Below, one piece after another: positions 42,546 to 44,356 of a stretch of 44,356 nt of DNA. The DNA comes from an uncultured Bacteroidales bacterium (lineage in GTDB: Bacteria > Bacteroidota > Bacteroidia > Bacteroidales > UBA932). The stretch spans positions 1 through 44,356 of the forward strand of contig CAJONC010000016.1 in NCBI GenBank assembly GCA_905235675.1, given 5' to 3'. Every line of letters starts with the position of its first letter. Within the stretch, counting starts at the first letter, position 1. The position numbers were made by a program, and so were the translations under genes. Below the pieces are notes generated by a model. The model ran no database searches, was not told the origin of the DNA, and worked only from the letters and a program-made list of their open reading frames with translations.

Positions 42546-42553
42546 TAAAGATA
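42546..42553 (-). promoter_or_regulatory. Likely promoter of the GH89 gene
   Basis: The minus strand reads TATCTTTA, one base off TAnnTTTG, 23 nt before ATG 42522. Confidence 0.4.
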
Positions 42554-42784
42554 CAGATAATTCTCCGGAAAACAAAAGCGACAACTAAGTGAAAGGAAAG
42601 TTCTATCATCTGTCTTCCGTGTTGAGGTTCACCAAGGGGCGCAAACCGCTGGCTTGGCAAGACATCATTTCAAGCAGTGGTAGGATATAGTATAACAACG
42701 TACCCTACCAGTGCAGTGCTTTTGAGCTTAATAGATTGAAAGGAATGCAGATAACCGTATCACTTTTAAATTGTATCAAAATAA

Positions 42785-42819
42785 ACAAACCGGAAGAGTT
42801 CAAAGCCCCTCCGATTTGT
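42785..42819 (-). terminator. Terminator of the accessory gene pair
   Basis: Arms ACAAACCGGAA (42785-42795) and CTCCGATTTGT (42809-42819) pair with two imperfect positions. On the minus strand the hairpin is followed by a T-rich tract (TTTATTTTG). It lies about 45 nt after the stop of the minus-strand membrane protein. Confidence 0.6.
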
Positions 42820-42862
42820 GTGAAAATAAATTAAAAGATTAGTATAGGTGTGGTTCCCAACC

Positions 42863-43498
42863 CTAGTCCTGATTAACTTCCAAACTAAACCCATGATACT
42901 GAACTTTAATGTAGGGAATAATTGGTGGTAGTATCAGCAGAATAGCAAGGATGACTAAAATACTTAAGACTGTGACATCAAAAGGGATGATCGCACTAGA
43001 AAGCCACCCATTGATAGACAGGATATATGCAGTAAAGTACAGGACAATAGCTACCAGGGCGACTGTTGACATAACCGTTACTCTTTTCATCAACCTCTTA
43101 TTCCCAAAATACAGCAACCTATTTTTGAATCTCTCGGATGCCGCTTTATAATCCAGAAGGGCAGGTGATATCATCTCTTGTCTTAAATCCGACGAATTAT
43201 GAATCTCCCATTCGTTTGAATCGTGATTAAAAACTGCAATGTAACACGCAGGCGGAGTCTGATATCCGTAATCATTCTTCTGACTATATGTGCGATAAAA
43301 CGGGAACTTATCCAAATCGCGACAATGGCTCTCGCTCATGAGTACAAATGCCTGTATAACATATTCCCCAGCAAGCACTTCTACGCGAAAATATTCCTGG
43401 TGATTATACTTATAGGTATCTGCCCTAAGGTTTTTTGACGGATACTTGCGTGTTATATGCAAATACGAGAGAAATGTGTCCTTATAATATGAATTCAT
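42863..43498 (-). CDS. Unrecognised protein with C-terminal membrane helices
   Basis: 211 residues; no family recognised. A soluble N-terminal part (about 1-110) has a pattern like the beta strands of small sensor or degenerate nuclease domains (RVEVLAGEYVIQAFVL, ACYIAVFNHDSNEWEIH). A charged helix (about 115-140) follows, then two hydrophobic segments (about 141-160 and 174-196) and a short cytoplasmic-looking tail. No signal peptide is seen. The gene is AT-rich compared with the rest of the window, and follows the BspA-like gene by 11 bp. A similar layout, soluble domain plus two helices, occurs in some defence effectors, but there is no partner gene here, so that is only a guess. Confidence 0.65.
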   Translation of the reverse strand: MNSYYKDTFLSYLHITRKYPSKNLRADTYKYNHQEYFRVEVLAGEYVIQAFVLMSESHCRDLDKFPFYRTYSQKNDYGYQTPPACYIAVFNHDSNEWEIHNSSDLRQEMISPALLDYKAASERFKNRLLYFGNKRLMKRVTVMSTVALVAIVLYFTAYILSINGWLSSAIIPFDVTVLSILVILAILLILPPIIPYIKVQYHGFSLEVNQD

Positions 43499-43509
43499 AA
43501 CGGCGGGCG

Positions 43510-44356
43510 TTAAGGAATAGTTTGGTATCTGTCCGCGTATTCACTCCATTTCGAAGCAGTTTTATATAAAGTAATACTCTCTGCAGGGACGTATATCGGA
43601 CAGTTGTTAGTATTATCAAAAGCTGAAGTGCCCAAATCTGTTGGAGTAGTATCAAGGATAGTAATACTGTTTAGACTTGTACAATCCTTTAGCACCGAAT
43701 TGTAAATATATCTTAGCCCCGATGGAATAGTGATCTCTTGCAATTTGGAACACTCCAAAAAAGCGCAATTCCCAATACTTGCGGAAGGATTGTTTACAAT
43801 CCTGTCAGTAAGGACAATAGAGGTTAAATTTGAACAACCATAGAATGCATAGGCTCCGATTGATTCGAGAGAATTTGGTAAAACTACTGAAACCAAATTT
43901 GTATTTTCCTTGAAACCGCCAGATCTTCCAGTCTTATCAGTAAGGGCCGTAATTGTTTTATCAAAAGTCATAATCCCTATGCCGTTGGAATATGTATTAG
44001 AAATCATCGTCTGGTTTGCAGGCGACGTGACATCAATTATATTGCCGTCAAGGGTGGTATATACTATACGATTTGTGGGAATAATAAACTCAGCATATGT
44101 ATCAATATCAGCTTTTTTGCTAAAAACGGCACGTTTTATCCCTATTGAAGATGCTGTATAATTAAAAGTTCCGACATAACCTGTATTCGTATCAAATGTC
44201 ATCGTAAACCCTTCGGAAAGAGTTTGAGGCAGGATGACGATGTAGTAATACGTGTCACTGGCGAATGTGCCGCCGCCTTTGGGCGTTACGGTGATGGTTT
44301 TCTCGCCACTGTCGACAGAAACGCTCGGCAATCCATCAACGAATGACACTGTAATG
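43510..44356 (-). CDS. BspA-like leucine-rich repeat surface protein, partial
   Basis: About 281 residues, open through the right edge. The GTG at 44349 is in frame, but coding continues to 44356, so I treat the 5' end as missing. The first part (about 1-100) is beta-rich with GLPSVSVDSGEKTITVTP and looks fimbrillin-like. The rest has LRR_5 repeats typical of BspA: LESIGAYAFYGCSNLTSI, IGNCAFLECSKLQEITIP, and VLKDCTSLNSITI. The C-terminus YKTASKWSEYADRYQTIP is the usual BspA-type end cap. Such proteins bind host or bacterial surfaces. AT-rich composition suggests recent acquisition. Confidence 0.85.
   Translation of the reverse strand, partial: ITVSFVDGLPSVSVDSGEKTITVTPKGGGTFASDTYYYIVILPQTLSEGFTMTFDTNTGYVGTFNYTASSIGIKRAVFSKKADIDTYAEFIIPTNRIVYTTLDGNIIDVTSPANQTMISNTYSNGIGIMTFDKTITALTDKTGRSGGFKENTNLVSVVLPNSLESIGAYAFYGCSNLTSIVLTDRIVNNPSASIGNCAFLECSKLQEITIPSGLRYIYNSVLKDCTSLNSITILDTTPTDLGTSAFDNTNNCPIYVPAESITLYKTASKWSEYADRYQTIP

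Larger units (their letters stand above)
42523..42862. other. Intergenic region at the edge of the AT-rich segment
   Basis: This 340-bp gap holds the GH89 promoter at 42546-42553, a terminator at 42785-42819 and no gene I can support. A GTG-started frame at 42589-42690 (34 codons ending TAG) is too weak to call. Base composition becomes AT-rich from here to the right edge. Confidence 0.6.

Noticed and set aside
42589..42834. An 82-codon frame (GTG start) with one internal TAG, read as a decayed gene
   Set aside because: Its 3' third is the terminator hairpin at 42785-42819, and the 5' part of 34 codons matches nothing I recognise; chance openness in AT-rich sequence is as likely.
42863..43498. 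Calling the unknown membrane protein a cyclic-nucleotide defence effector
   Set aside because: No cyclase or other partner gene is visible and the soluble domain shows no decisive motif; the layout alone is not enough.

Overview
The window is a well-packed chromosomal segment from a member of the phylum Bacteroidota, most likely an uncultured Bacteroidales. Four things point there: promoter boxes of the TAnnTTTG type in front of most transcription units with almost no Shine-Dalgarno signals; a complete nqrABCDEF sodium pump; a GlsA/GlsB glycine-lipid pair; and surface proteins of the FimB/Mfa2 and BspA kinds. By eye the GC content is mid-50s per cent, except for the last 1.5 kb, which is clearly AT-richer.

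Layout. 1-650: the tail of an unknown gene, an array of four ~53-bp hairpin repeats, and tRNA-Asp on the minus strand diverging from uvrA. 656-4511: uvrA, which carries a perfect-arm palindromic insertion in frame, convergent with a putative fimbrial-anchor-like lipoprotein. 4812-14773: a ten-gene plus-strand operon for a CMP-activated nonulosonic acid of the legionaminic type. It contains a dehydratase, aminotransferase, hydrolysing 2-epimerase, NeuB-type synthase, NeuA-type cytidylyltransferase and Ptm-like oxidoreductases and guanylyltransferase. A PLP type-III decarboxylase-like enzyme and an ATP-grasp ligase sit in the middle, and there is no LegH acetyltransferase. A soluble-looking Kdo-transferase (GT30) homologue faces this operon and could be its transferase. 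16033-21787: nqrA-F on the minus strand. 21869-28077: uvrD/pcrA, glsA-glsB and recQ on the plus strand.

28081-35836: a translationally coupled minus-strand operon tamB-rsmI-folB-mtaB-MBL hydrolase. 35910-36932: tsaD, separated from a convergent HI0933-type flavoprotein by a composite inverted/direct repeat element. 37124-42522: flavoprotein, NPP-type phosphodiesterase, SRP RNA (ffs), cytidine deaminase and a GH89 alpha-N-acetylglucosaminidase lipoprotein, all on the minus strand. 42523-44356: an AT-rich accessory edge with a terminator, an unrecognised protein with C-terminal membrane helices and a partial BspA-like leucine-rich-repeat surface protein.

Three points deserve most attention. 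The nonulosonate operon may make a sugar with an unusual N-acyl group. The palindromic element inside uvrA is maintained as coding sequence. In several genes the start codon lies 5-6 nt after the promoter box, the same distance as the 5' end of the SRP RNA, which suggests leaderless mRNAs. All assignments come from reading motifs and context; no database search was possible.
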